From: an uncultured Lachnospiraceae bacterium
Lineage (GTDB): Bacteria; Bacillota; Clostridia; Lachnospirales; Lachnospiraceae
Direction: 5' to 3'
DNA: 64,000 nucleotides
Assembly: GCA_947630925.1 (NCBI GenBank)
Contig: CANRJM010000001.1
Coordinates: 186,001 to 250,000, forward strand
Part shown: piece by piece, positions 42,361 to 50,647 of the stretch
Position numbering within the stretch: the stretch's first letter is position 1
How the letters are laid out: each line of letters starts with the position of its first letter
Program-made: the position numbers and the translations under genes
The notes under the pieces: model-generated
What the model saw: the letters and a program-made list of their open reading frames with translations, nothing else
What the model was told of the DNA's origin: nothing
Database searches by the model: none

Positions 42361-43320
42361 TTATTGTATCAGACGGTTACACTGGATGAGTCCCCAACCC
42401 TGGCGGGCATGTGGGAAACCAAGGTTTAGCGCGGTATTTCTCAGATGAAGTTTAATTTCTTTATTTGTCAGGTCAGGATATTTTTCCAGTAAAAGCGCTG
42501 CGCAGCCGCTGATAATCGGAGTGGACATTGAGGTGCCGGTGCGCGCAAGGTAGGCGGCGCCATTGTAATAAATCGGTTTATCCTTCCGTAAGGGAAAAGC
42601 GGATGAAAAAGAAAGGCTGTTAGGCGGCGTCATGGGATAACAACTGACAATATTGGAACCGGGCGCTACAATATCGGGTTTTTTGACACAGTCTGAGGTC
42701 GGTCCGCATCCCGAATAGTCTCTTTCCAGTTGATTTCTGGCGATATCAGATGAGCCGACGGTAATAATCTTACGGCTGTTGCCGGGAGCGCCGATAGAGT
42801 AGGGGGCGGGACCGTGATTTCCGGCGGCGGTAAAAACAGTCAGACCTGCGCTCCATAGCCGGTTGACGCCTTTTACCAAAGGGGAGGATTCGTCCATTTT
42901 CTTTCCGCGGGTGCTTCCAACGGATATATTGACAATACGGATATTATATTCTTTATAATGCTGCAAAAGCCATTCGATTCCTGCCAGTACATTTTCTGTA
43001 TTGCCCTCTCCGCGTTGGTTCAGTACTTTTATCATTACATAATGGCATCCCGGTGCAACGCCCTGCAGATAGCCCTGGCAGGTTCTGCCGCTGCCGGCAA
43101 GAATGCCGGCGATATGCGTTCCGTGACCGTTGTCATCATAATAGTTTTTTTTGCCGTGCAGAGTGTCAATAAATTCTACAAGCCCTGTTGAAGAGCCGGG
43201 GGTAAACAGATCAGGATGATATGCAATTCCGGTATCGAATATGGCAACTCCGACACCTCTGCCAGTCAATTTTTTTCGACGTGCGTAATCAAGGTGGATA
43301 ATTTGCGATACACGATTCAT
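42361..43320 (-). CDS. Subtilisin-family (S8) serine protease, intracellular type
   Basis: 319 residues. The catalytic triad is visible: Asp in VAIFDTGIAYHPD (about 29), His in DNGHGTHIAGIL, Ser in ARTGTSMSTPIISG, and the oxyanion Asn in TAAGNHGPAP. There is no signal peptide, no membrane segment and almost no N-terminal extension, so it resembles the intracellular serine protease class (IspA-like), with the short propeptide missing or very small. An in-frame TAA stands seven to nine bases before the ATG, so the start is fixed to 43320 or the GTG at 43311, yet no good Shine-Dalgarno site is seen. Target unknown. It is convergent with cheV and divergent from the next gene. Confidence 0.9.
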   Translation of the reverse strand: MNRVSQIIHLDYARRKKLTGRGVGVAIFDTGIAYHPDLFTPGSSTGLVEFIDTLHGKKNYYDDNGHGTHIAGILAGSGRTCQGYLQGVAPGCHYVMIKVLNQRGEGNTENVLAGIEWLLQHYKEYNIRIVNISVGSTRGKKMDESSPLVKGVNRLWSAGLTVFTAAGNHGPAPYSIGAPGNSRKIITVGSSDIARNQLERDYSGCGPTSDCVKKPDIVAPGSNIVSCYPMTPPNSLSFSSAFPLRKDKPIYYNGAAYLARTGTSMSTPIISGCAALLLEKYPDLTNKEIKLHLRNTALNLGFPHARQGWGLIQCNRLIQ

Positions 43321-43330
43321 GATAATTTAA

Positions 43331-43372
43331 GCCTTCATACTCCGTGAAGCGTCCATATATTGTATGAAAGGC
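43331..43372. repeat. Inverted repeat in the divergent intergenic region
   Basis: GCCTTCATAC at 43331-43340 faces GTATGAAAGGC at 43362-43372 (ten pairs, one bulged A, 21-base spacer). It lies in the leader of the protease gene and could be an RNA hairpin or an operator. Confidence 0.5.
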
Positions 43373-43383
43373 AGACAATAGAT

Positions 43384-43412
43384 GTGACTTCTCACTGAAA
43401 ATATGGTATGAT
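43384..43412 (+). promoter_or_regulatory. Probable extended -10 promoter of the glycerophosphotransferase pair
   Basis: Weak GTGACT, 17 bases, TATGAT preceded by TGG (extended -10). It is 32 bases before the first possible start codon. Confidence 0.5.
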
Positions 43413-43444
43413 AGACAAAGAATGCAGGAAACTGTATACAGTAG

Positions 43445-44605
43445 ATGGAGAAAATAAAAAATATGAAAGAATTGGGATATTGGCTGTTTGCTTTAATATT
43501 TAACAGTTGCAGGATATTTCCCGTAAGAGGGAATAAGGTGGTTTTATTTAACGGACATAACCGTGGCCTGAATGGAAATCTGCTGGAAATAAAACAGAAA
43601 ATCATACAGAGGGCGCCGGAGACAACGTTTGTTTTTATGGCAAAACGAGATTTGTTCCATGGTTCTTCTTTGGCATGCAGGATAAAGGGAGCGGTTCGTT
43701 TTTTTCTTTTGCTGCCATATCATATGGCGACGGCGGAGAAGATTTTTTTGAACGATAATTTCTTGCCGTTCAGTCACTGCAGACCTTCCAAACAAACGCA
43801 AATTGTTCAGTTGTGGCATGGCGCCGGCGCATTTAAAAAGTTTGGATTGTCCACGGAAACGGATGAAACCGTTAAGGCGCAGGTATGCCGTGCCAATCAG
43901 AGGCTGACGCATCTTTTTGTTACCTCCCGGAAGGTAATCCCTTATTATCAGGAAGCCTTTTCCATACCGGCGGAGAAGATTTTTGCCACAGGGATTCCTG
44001 TGACGGATATTTATACCGCAGCGGAGACGGCGGATGAGGCGAAAGCGCGGTTCTATGCGTTGTATCCAAAGCTTCAGGGAAAGAAACTATTATTGTATAC
44101 GCCGACTTTTCGCAGAAGTATGGAGGAAAATCAGAAGCTTATGGAGAAATTTCCAATGGAAAAAATCTACCGGGCATTAGGGGAGGACTGGATCATTGGC
44201 ATTAAATTGCATCCCAAATATCAGGAGTTTCCGGTAAAGGAAACTCCGTATTGCCTGAATCTTACCGATTATCCGCAGATTACAGATTTATTTCTGGCAG
44301 CGGATTTACTGATTACCGATTATTCCTCTACAATCGTTGAATATGTTTTGCTCGATCGGCCGATTGTCTTATATGCTTTTGATCTTAAGGCATATGACCG
44401 GGGGTTTTACAGGGATTATGAAACAACCGTGCCCGGTATTGTAGCGCATGATGAGAGGGAGCTTCTGAAAGCGGTTGTACAGGAGCAGAAGGATAGCGGA
44501 AGAAGGCGGGAGTTTATCCGGATGCAGTATGATCATATAGATGGAAAGGCGTCAGAAAGGATTTTGGATATTCTATATTCTGCGGGCGCAGAATCCGTCA
44601 ATTAA
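43445..44605 (+). CDS. CDP-glycerol:glycerophosphotransferase family protein
   Basis: 386 residues from ATG 43445; the ATG at 43463 (GGAG about 12 bases upstream) is an alternative because neither has an ideal site. Family motifs are VQLWHGAGAFKKFG (about 124), LYTPTFRRSME, GIKLHPKYQ and LLITDYSSTIVEY (about 296), then YAFDLKAYDR. The N-terminal segment GYWLFALIFNSCRIFPV is hydrophobic and may dip into the membrane. It should transfer polyol-phosphate from a CDP donor. It forms a pair with the next gene (about 15 bases apart), distinct from the TagD-linked copy at 6,669. Confidence 0.88.
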   Translation: MEKIKNMKELGYWLFALIFNSCRIFPVRGNKVVLFNGHNRGLNGNLLEIKQKIIQRAPETTFVFMAKRDLFHGSSLACRIKGAVRFFLLLPYHMATAEKIFLNDNFLPFSHCRPSKQTQIVQLWHGAGAFKKFGLSTETDETVKAQVCRANQRLTHLFVTSRKVIPYYQEAFSIPAEKIFATGIPVTDIYTAAETADEAKARFYALYPKLQGKKLLLYTPTFRRSMEENQKLMEKFPMEKIYRALGEDWIIGIKLHPKYQEFPVKETPYCLNLTDYPQITDLFLAADLLITDYSSTIVEYVLLDRPIVLYAFDLKAYDRGFYRDYETTVPGIVAHDERELLKAVVQEQKDSGRRREFIRMQYDHIDGKASERILDILYSAGAESVN

Positions 44606-44620
44606 GAAATGGAGAACGGC

Positions 44621-46324
44621 ATGCAGGACGAATATACAATTACCAAAAAAGAAGTCAATATGCAGCAGAGGGAACTTTTGTTAGAAGCAGAAGGAACAGT
44701 TGTTCATCCGGTGGCAAACGGCAAGCTCCGCATCCTCTGCGTATTTGTATATGATAACTGGGAGAGACGGTTTCCGGTTGAGGCAGAATGTAAAGGCACA
44801 GCCGGCGGAACCTTTTTTCAAATTGCGCAGACAATTTGTCTGCCTGCTGTATTTTACCAATTTACGCCGGGGGAAGAGGAAACGGTAAAAGTAACTTTTG
44901 AATATTGCGATGCGGCGGGGGAGTGGCATTCTTTCTGCGAGACGTTGGAACTTGCGGCGGAGCTTTTTGAAGAACCCCGGAAAAAGAACTCTGTCTTCTG
45001 CCGCTGCTTCCGCATCATTTTATATCTGTGCTGTACGATACTGCTTCCCATTTTTCTGTTGGATGGCTTTTTTGCAGTAAAGGGCTGGAAGCGGACAAAA
45101 GCTCCGGAGGAAGGCGGAGAGGGGAAGAAAGCGGTTTTGTATCATGCGCAAGGTATTGTTATGAGGCTGACCGGTTATGGATATAGTCTGCGGGAGATGA
45201 AGACGGCGTATTTCCGAAAACAATATGGAAAAGCATGCGGGAAATATGGTACTCCGGAAGGTATTCTTTTTTTGTCGGAACGTATTCCGGAGGCGGGCGG
45301 TAATCTGCAGATGGTACAGGAGGCGCTGCTTCGGGAAGGAAAGGAATATAAGACATTTCTGGACAGCCGTCCGATACACAAGCTGCCGCTTGCCGAAATA
45401 AAGAAAGCGGCGCATTTGGCGGCAGGAGCGGAAATTATCATACTGGAGGATTTTTATCCGCAGATTCATGCGCTTGCTTTGCGGAAGGAGACAAAGCTCA
45501 TCCAATTGTGGCATGCCTGCGGCGCTTTTAAAATGTTTGGCTTATCGGATATTGGTAAAGTAAAGAATCTGCGCCAGGACACCCAAAACCATAGAAGCTA
45601 TTCATATGCGTTTGTCAGCGGAAGCCGTATGGTTCCTTTTTACAGCGAGGCTTTTGGAATTGCGGAAAGGCAGGTGCTTCCTCTTGGCGTGCCGCGTACG
45701 GATATCTTTTTTGATGAAGACCATAAGCAGCGGGTTTGTCAAAGGATGTATGAGAAATATCCGCAGTTGGAAGGGAAAAAAGCGGTGTTGTTTGCGCCAA
45801 CTTTTCGGGGAAGTGGAAATAAAGACGCCTATTATCCATGGGAATATTTTGATGTGAACCGTATGATGGAAACATTGCCGGAGGATTCGATACTGATTCT
45901 AAAAAATCACCCGTTTGTGAAAGAAAGACCGGTTTACGATACCATCTATCAAGACCGTGTCCTGGATATGAGTGGAGCAGAGAATATCAATGACATTCTT
46001 TTTCTGACTTCCCTTTTGATTACCGATTATAGTTCCTGTATCTTTGAGGCGGCGCTTCTTGAAATTCCGATGTTATTTTATGTGTTTGATTTGGAGGATT
46101 ATATCCGCACGCGTGACTTCTATTTTGATTTTGCGTCGTTTGTCCCCGGAAAAAAAGCTGAGACATGGGAGGCTCTGCTGGAAGAAACGGAAAAACAGAT
46201 GGAGGAGAGGACAGAACCGCAGGAGAGCATGCGGACATTTTGCAGCTATTTTATGGACGCAGTCAATGGAGATTCTACGAGAAGAATTGTGGAATTTATC
46301 CAAAAGCTGGAACATACTTCCTAA
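44621..46324 (+). CDS. CDP-glycerol:glycerophosphotransferase family protein with N-terminal extension
   Basis: 567 residues from the ATG at 44621 (GGAG six bases upstream); ATG 44609 is in frame but has no site. Residues 1-115 look like a beta-rich domain, followed by a membrane-spanning segment (about 129-150, IILYLCCTILLPIFLLDGFF). The catalytic part has IQLWHACGAFKMFG (about 294), LFAPTFRGSG, LILKNHPFV and LLITDYSSCIFEA. The N-terminal domain plus helix is shared with TarL/TagF-like enzymes that have accessory membrane-binding regions. It is probably the polymerising partner of the preceding gene; donor inferred. Confidence 0.86.
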   Translation: MQDEYTITKKEVNMQQRELLLEAEGTVVHPVANGKLRILCVFVYDNWERRFPVEAECKGTAGGTFFQIAQTICLPAVFYQFTPGEEETVKVTFEYCDAAGEWHSFCETLELAAELFEEPRKKNSVFCRCFRIILYLCCTILLPIFLLDGFFAVKGWKRTKAPEEGGEGKKAVLYHAQGIVMRLTGYGYSLREMKTAYFRKQYGKACGKYGTPEGILFLSERIPEAGGNLQMVQEALLREGKEYKTFLDSRPIHKLPLAEIKKAAHLAAGAEIIILEDFYPQIHALALRKETKLIQLWHACGAFKMFGLSDIGKVKNLRQDTQNHRSYSYAFVSGSRMVPFYSEAFGIAERQVLPLGVPRTDIFFDEDHKQRVCQRMYEKYPQLEGKKAVLFAPTFRGSGNKDAYYPWEYFDVNRMMETLPEDSILILKNHPFVKERPVYDTIYQDRVLDMSGAENINDILFLTSLLITDYSSCIFEAALLEIPMLFYVFDLEDYIRTRDFYFDFASFVPGKKAETWEALLEETEKQMEERTEPQESMRTFCSYFMDAVNGDSTRRIVEFIQKLEHTS

Positions 46325-46426
46325 AATTTTCATTACCGGGAATTTAAAAAAAAGAACGGATAGAAATGAAAGTTGACCAAAAAACGGCAATGCATTATTA
46401 TGGAAGTTAGAGAGGATGGAGGACAT

Positions 46427-46600
46427 ATGAAACATTTTGAAAAATATAAAAAGGAGTTGGAACTATTTGAGCGCGGCAGGAGCAAATATGAATGGGACGA
46501 GTTAGAGGAGCTGATTACGGATGATTTTGAGGAAGAAAAGATCACTTCGGAGGAATTTGATGCTTTGATGAAACGTCTGATGGATTTGGATTGTGGTTAA
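46427..46600 (+). CDS. Small acidic hypothetical protein
   Basis: 57 residues; ATG at 46427 with GGAGGACAT immediately upstream, the strongest ribosome site in the area. The sequence is charged and predicted helical: Lys/Glu-rich start (HFEKYKKELELFERGR), an acidic centre (EELITDDFEEEK) and a SEEFDALMKRLMDL end resembling a SHOCT-like short helix pair, though I do not assign the family. It precedes the C39-like peptidase by 45 bases and may be co-transcribed. Confidence 0.65.
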   Translation: MKHFEKYKKELELFERGRSKYEWDELEELITDDFEEEKITSEEFDALMKRLMDLDCG

Positions 46601-46645
46601 AGTGTTTGGCAGGATGCAGAATGATTTGCAGGAATGGAGTGTATT

Positions 46646-47599
46646 GTGGAGAGAAGAACACCGGAAGAGGAATTAGAGTATAGGCGGTATTTGAGAAAGA
46701 GAATCCGCATGCGGAAACGCAGGCGGCAGGTTATGGCGGCGCGCGCATTGGTAGCGGCGGTCGCTATTGTAGTAGTTTTTCTGATTTTTTATGGCATTGG
46801 CAGATTGACCGGTCCTCTGGGCAGAAGTTCGGATAAACATATGGCGCAGCAGTCTGCGCAGCCGGAAAATACGCCGTTTGTTGTAGATATTCCGGAGGGA
46901 TATGAAAAGATTTATGCGAAGCTTTTTGAAATGCGGGAGCAATATCCGGAAGTAGACGATATCCTGCTTAATATGGCGCAATATCCAAAGGATGTTTTGC
47001 GGATGCTGACGAACAATGAAGAAACGCTTGAATTTGTCAGGGATTATCCGAAACATGTTGATGACGAGACGGTGTCGGGTACGATCACGGAGCAGGAGAT
47101 TGCAAACAAAATACCGCATTTTTTGCAATGGGACCAGCGGTGGGGATATGTAAAATACAGCAATAATATCCTCGCCATCAATGGCTGCGGCCCAACCTGT
47201 ATTTCAATGGTTTATTCCGGTCTGACGGGAAAAACCGATATGACGCCTGCAGATGTGGCAGACTTTTGTATAGAGCATAATTATGATACAGAGGATTCCG
47301 GTACTTCCTGGGCGTTGATGCTTGACGGCGCGCAGAAGTTAGGACTCAAGGCGGAAAAGATTTCTGTGAATAAAACGTCAATAAAGGATAAACTATTGGC
47401 GGGGCAGCCAATTATCTGCAGTATGGAATCGGGAGATTTTACAACGACAGGTCACTTTATTGTGATTCGGGGGCTGACCGGGAAGGGAAAGATGTTAATT
47501 AATGATCCAAACAGTATTTCCCGCTCGGAAAAGAAATGGAAGTTTGACGCGGTGCTGAAACAGATTAAGGCAGCATGGGCATATACATATACGGAATAG
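46646..47599 (+). CDS. Membrane-anchored C39-like peptidase-fold protein
   Basis: 317 residues from the GTG at 46646 (GGAG seven bases upstream); an ATG 12 bases earlier is too close to its site. An Arg/Lys-rich cytoplasmic tail precedes one transmembrane helix (about 31-55, ARALVAAVAIVVVFLIFYGI), so the rest is outside. From about 155 the peptidase_C39_2 fold is seen: FLQWDQRWGYVKY, the catalytic Cys in GCGPTCISMV, then GHFIVIRGL (His) and LINDPNS (Asp/Asn). Such proteins cleave peptides or act as extracellular cysteine hydrolases; the substrate is unknown. It precedes the rel gene. Confidence 0.86.
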   Translation: MERRTPEEELEYRRYLRKRIRMRKRRRQVMAARALVAAVAIVVVFLIFYGIGRLTGPLGRSSDKHMAQQSAQPENTPFVVDIPEGYEKIYAKLFEMREQYPEVDDILLNMAQYPKDVLRMLTNNEETLEFVRDYPKHVDDETVSGTITEQEIANKIPHFLQWDQRWGYVKYSNNILAINGCGPTCISMVYSGLTGKTDMTPADVADFCIEHNYDTEDSGTSWALMLDGAQKLGLKAEKISVNKTSIKDKLLAGQPIICSMESGDFTTTGHFIVIRGLTGKGKMLINDPNSISRSEKKWKFDAVLKQIKAAWAYTYTE

Positions 47600-47656
47600 C
47601 CGGGTAAGATTTGTGATATATTCTGACTAAAATGATACACAGGATGGAGGCAGCGT

Positions 47657-49963
47657 ATGGAAGAGAAAATGGACATAAAAATTGATAATGGCGAATTGGC
47701 TACCAGTACAATCCCGGAGGATTTTACTGATCCGGCGGTATTGTATGATAAACTGATCCGGATGGTGCGCAGATATCATCCGTCCGATGATGTACATTTG
47801 ATTGAGAAGGCATATAGGATTGCATATCAGGCGCATCAAGGCCAGTTTCGGAAATCCGGAGAGCCATATATTATTCATCCGGTATGTGTTTGTATTATTC
47901 TGGCAGAATTGGAACTGGACAAAGAGACGATTGTTGCCGGCATGCTTCATGATGTTGTCGAAGATACGGTTATGACAAGCGAAGACGTTGCAGCGGAGTT
48001 TAATGATGAGGTCGCCCTGTTGGTAGACGGCGTTACCAAGCTGACACAGATTAATTATGTTGCTGACAAGATAGAGCTGCAGGCGGAGAATCTGCGCAAA
48101 ATGTTTCTTGCAATGGCAAAGGATATCCGTGTTATCCTGATCAAACTTGCTGACCGTCTTCACAATATGAGAACATTGCAATATATGAAACCGGAAAAGC
48201 AGAAGGAAAAATCTACGGAAACAATGGATATTTATGCGCCAATTGCAGACAGATTGGGGATTTCCAAGGTGAAGGTAGAACTGGATGATTTATCGTTCCA
48301 ATATCTGAAACCGGATATGTATGAAAATCTGGTAAAGCATCTGGATATTGGTAAGATGCATCGGGATGAATTTATCCGTCAGATTGTGGCAGAGGTTCGC
48401 TCCCATATAGAATCTGCGGGGATTGATGCAACGATAGACGGGCGTGCAAAACATTATTTCAGCATCTATAAAAAAATGGTAACGCAGCATAAAAATCTGG
48501 AGCAGATTTACGACCTGTTTGCCATCCGCATTATTGTGGAGACAGAGCGCGACTGTTATACGGCGCTTGGTGTGATTCATGAAATTTATAAGCCGATTCC
48601 CGGCAGGTTTAAGGATTATATCGCTATGCCGAAGCCCAATAATTATCAGTCGCTTCATACGACCTTGATTGGACCGCAGGGACAGCCGTTTGAAATCCAG
48701 ATTCGTACTTATGAAATGCACCGCACGGCGGAATATGGTATTGCGGCGCATTGGAAATACAAGGAAGGGCAGAATGGACAAAATACATCCGATAGCGAAG
48801 AGGAAAAATTATCATGGCTGCGCCGTATTCTGGAATGGCAGCGGGATATGTCGGATAACAAGGAATTTTTAAGTCTCTTAAAAAGCGATTTGGATTTGTT
48901 TTCAGATCATGTGTATTGCTTTACGAAGGACGGGGATGTGAAAAATCTGCCGGCAGGTTCTACGCCGATTGATTTCGCATACGCTGTGCACAGTGCGGTA
49001 GGAAATCGGATGGTAGGCGCCAGAGTCAACGGCAATCTGGTAACGATTGACTATAAAATCCAAAACGGCGACCGGGTTGAGATTATCACTTCACAAAATT
49101 CCAGAGGTCCGAGCAGAGACTGGCTGTCAATCGTAAAAAGTACGCAGGCAAAGAATAAGATTAACCAGTGGTTCCGTTCTGAGTTTAAGGAGGAGAATAT
49201 TGTCCGCGGCAGGGAACTGTTGACAAACTACTGCAAAGCGCAGGGGGTTCCGCTGCCGGATTTGTTAAAGCCGGAATATATGGCTGCCTGTATGAAAAAA
49301 TATGGTTTCCGCGATTGGGAATCGGTATTGGCTGCGATCGGCCACGGCGGTTTAAAGGAGGGGCAGGTTGTCAATAAGCTGCAGGATGCGTATCGGAAGC
49401 AGCATCCAATCCATACGACGGATCAGGATATCCTGGAGGCAGTCAACAGTAAGAATCAGGCGCAGGGAGCGTCAGCGCCAAAGATGGCAGCCGTCAAATC
49501 CAAGAAGGGAATTGTTGTAGCGGGAATTGATGACGTTTCCGTCCGTTTTTCCAAGTGCTGCAGTCCGGTCCCCGGAGATGAAATCATTGGATTTGTGACG
49601 CGGGGGCGCGGCGTTTCCATCCACCGTACAGACTGCGTCAATATGATGAATCTTCCGGAGCATGACCGCAACCGTATCATAGAAGCAGAGTGGCAGACTA
49701 CTCCGGATGGGAAAGAGGATGAATTATATGATACGGAAATTATTATTTATGCAAATGACCGCATGGGAATTTTGATGGATTTGACTAAGGTATTTACGGA
49801 AAATAAGATTGATGTGAAATCGGTAAACAGCCGTACAAGCAAACAGGGCATTGCTACGATTAACATTGGTTTTGCTGTCCGCGGGGTAGAGGCTTTGAAT
49901 GATTTGATTCAGAAACTGTATCAGGTGGAAAGCGTGAAGGATATCCAGAGAACGCAGTCTTAG
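47657..49963 (+). CDS. rel: Bifunctional (p)ppGpp synthetase/hydrolase (Rel/SpoT homologue)
   Basis: 768 residues, full length; ATG after GGAGGCAGCG. Domains in order: HD hydrolase (about 60-190, with HPVCVCII, MLHDVVEDT and LADRLHNMRTL), (p)ppGpp synthetase (about 235-350, including YSIYKKM and PKPNNYQSLHTT), TGS (about 405-465, VYCFTKDGDVKNLPAGSTPIDFAY), a helical/zinc-finger region with KCCSPVPGDEI, and a C-terminal ACT domain (about 695-768). Both catalytic sites look intact, so it makes and degrades the stringent-response alarmone. It heads the housekeeping block rel, MBL hydrolase, hemZ, HD-GYP, aspS. Confidence 0.96.
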   Translation: MEEKMDIKIDNGELATSTIPEDFTDPAVLYDKLIRMVRRYHPSDDVHLIEKAYRIAYQAHQGQFRKSGEPYIIHPVCVCIILAELELDKETIVAGMLHDVVEDTVMTSEDVAAEFNDEVALLVDGVTKLTQINYVADKIELQAENLRKMFLAMAKDIRVILIKLADRLHNMRTLQYMKPEKQKEKSTETMDIYAPIADRLGISKVKVELDDLSFQYLKPDMYENLVKHLDIGKMHRDEFIRQIVAEVRSHIESAGIDATIDGRAKHYFSIYKKMVTQHKNLEQIYDLFAIRIIVETERDCYTALGVIHEIYKPIPGRFKDYIAMPKPNNYQSLHTTLIGPQGQPFEIQIRTYEMHRTAEYGIAAHWKYKEGQNGQNTSDSEEEKLSWLRRILEWQRDMSDNKEFLSLLKSDLDLFSDHVYCFTKDGDVKNLPAGSTPIDFAYAVHSAVGNRMVGARVNGNLVTIDYKIQNGDRVEIITSQNSRGPSRDWLSIVKSTQAKNKINQWFRSEFKEENIVRGRELLTNYCKAQGVPLPDLLKPEYMAACMKKYGFRDWESVLAAIGHGGLKEGQVVNKLQDAYRKQHPIHTTDQDILEAVNSKNQAQGASAPKMAAVKSKKGIVVAGIDDVSVRFSKCCSPVPGDEIIGFVTRGRGVSIHRTDCVNMMNLPEHDRNRIIEAEWQTTPDGKEDELYDTEIIIYANDRMGILMDLTKVFTENKIDVKSVNSRTSKQGIATINIGFAVRGVEALNDLIQKLYQVESVKDIQRTQS

Positions 49964-49993
49964 AGGGAAATATGGCATAGAAAGGGAAAAAAG

Positions 49994-50632
49994 ATGGATT
50001 GTTTGATTTGTGAATGTATGGTAGTAGGCCCGGTACAGACAAACTGCTATTTTTTATATCAGGAGGACAGCAGAGATTGTGTTGTAGTAGATCCGGGAGA
50101 GGAAGCAGAGAGGATACAACGTTTTATTGAGGAAAAGAAGCTCCATGTAAAGACGATTTTGTTGACACATGGACATTTTGACCATATTACTGCCGCCAGC
50201 CATATCAGAAATTGTTACCAGGCAGAGATTTATGCGGCGCAGGAAGAGAAAGAAGTCCTGGAACAGCCGCAGAAGAATTTGTCGGTTCAGATGGGGGGAG
50301 GAAATCTTAAGCTGCAGGCAGACAGATGGCTGCAGGATGGAGAGGAGATTTCCCTGCTGGGCCGGACGGTATGTTGCATCCTGACACCGGGGCACACTTG
50401 CGGCGGAATGTCTTATTATATTCCAAAAGAAGGAATTTTGTTTTCCGGAGATACGCTTTTTGAGGAATCGGTGGGGAGGACGGATTTTCCTACCGGCAGC
50501 ATGAGTACGCTGATTCGTTCGATCCGTGAAAAACTCTTTGTATTGCCGGATGCCGTGCGGGTTTATCCGGGGCATGGTATGATGACGTCCATAGGAAATG
50601 AGAAAAAATTTAATCCATTTGCGGTAGAGTAA
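49994..50632 (+). CDS. MBL-fold metallo-hydrolase (glyoxalase II-like)
   Basis: 212 residues; ATG after AAAGGG. The metal-binding motif THGHFDHI (about 56-63, HxHxDH), then GHTCGGMSYY, FSGDTLFE and YPGHG mark the metallo-beta-lactamase fold. Small proteins like this follow rel in Lachnospiraceae and are named hydroxyacylglutathione hydrolase-like, but these bacteria usually lack glutathione, so the true thioester or other substrate is unknown. Confidence 0.9.
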   Translation: MDCLICECMVVGPVQTNCYFLYQEDSRDCVVVDPGEEAERIQRFIEEKKLHVKTILLTHGHFDHITAASHIRNCYQAEIYAAQEEKEVLEQPQKNLSVQMGGGNLKLQADRWLQDGEEISLLGRTVCCILTPGHTCGGMSYYIPKEGILFSGDTLFEESVGRTDFPTGSMSTLIRSIREKLFVLPDAVRVYPGHGMMTSIGNEKKFNPFAVE

Positions 50633-50647
50633 AGGAAACAAACGCAT

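Noticed and set aside
45020..45514. Minus-strand reading frames opposite the 44621 gene.
   Set aside because: Shadow of the coding strand; the plus-strand frame carries all the family motifs.
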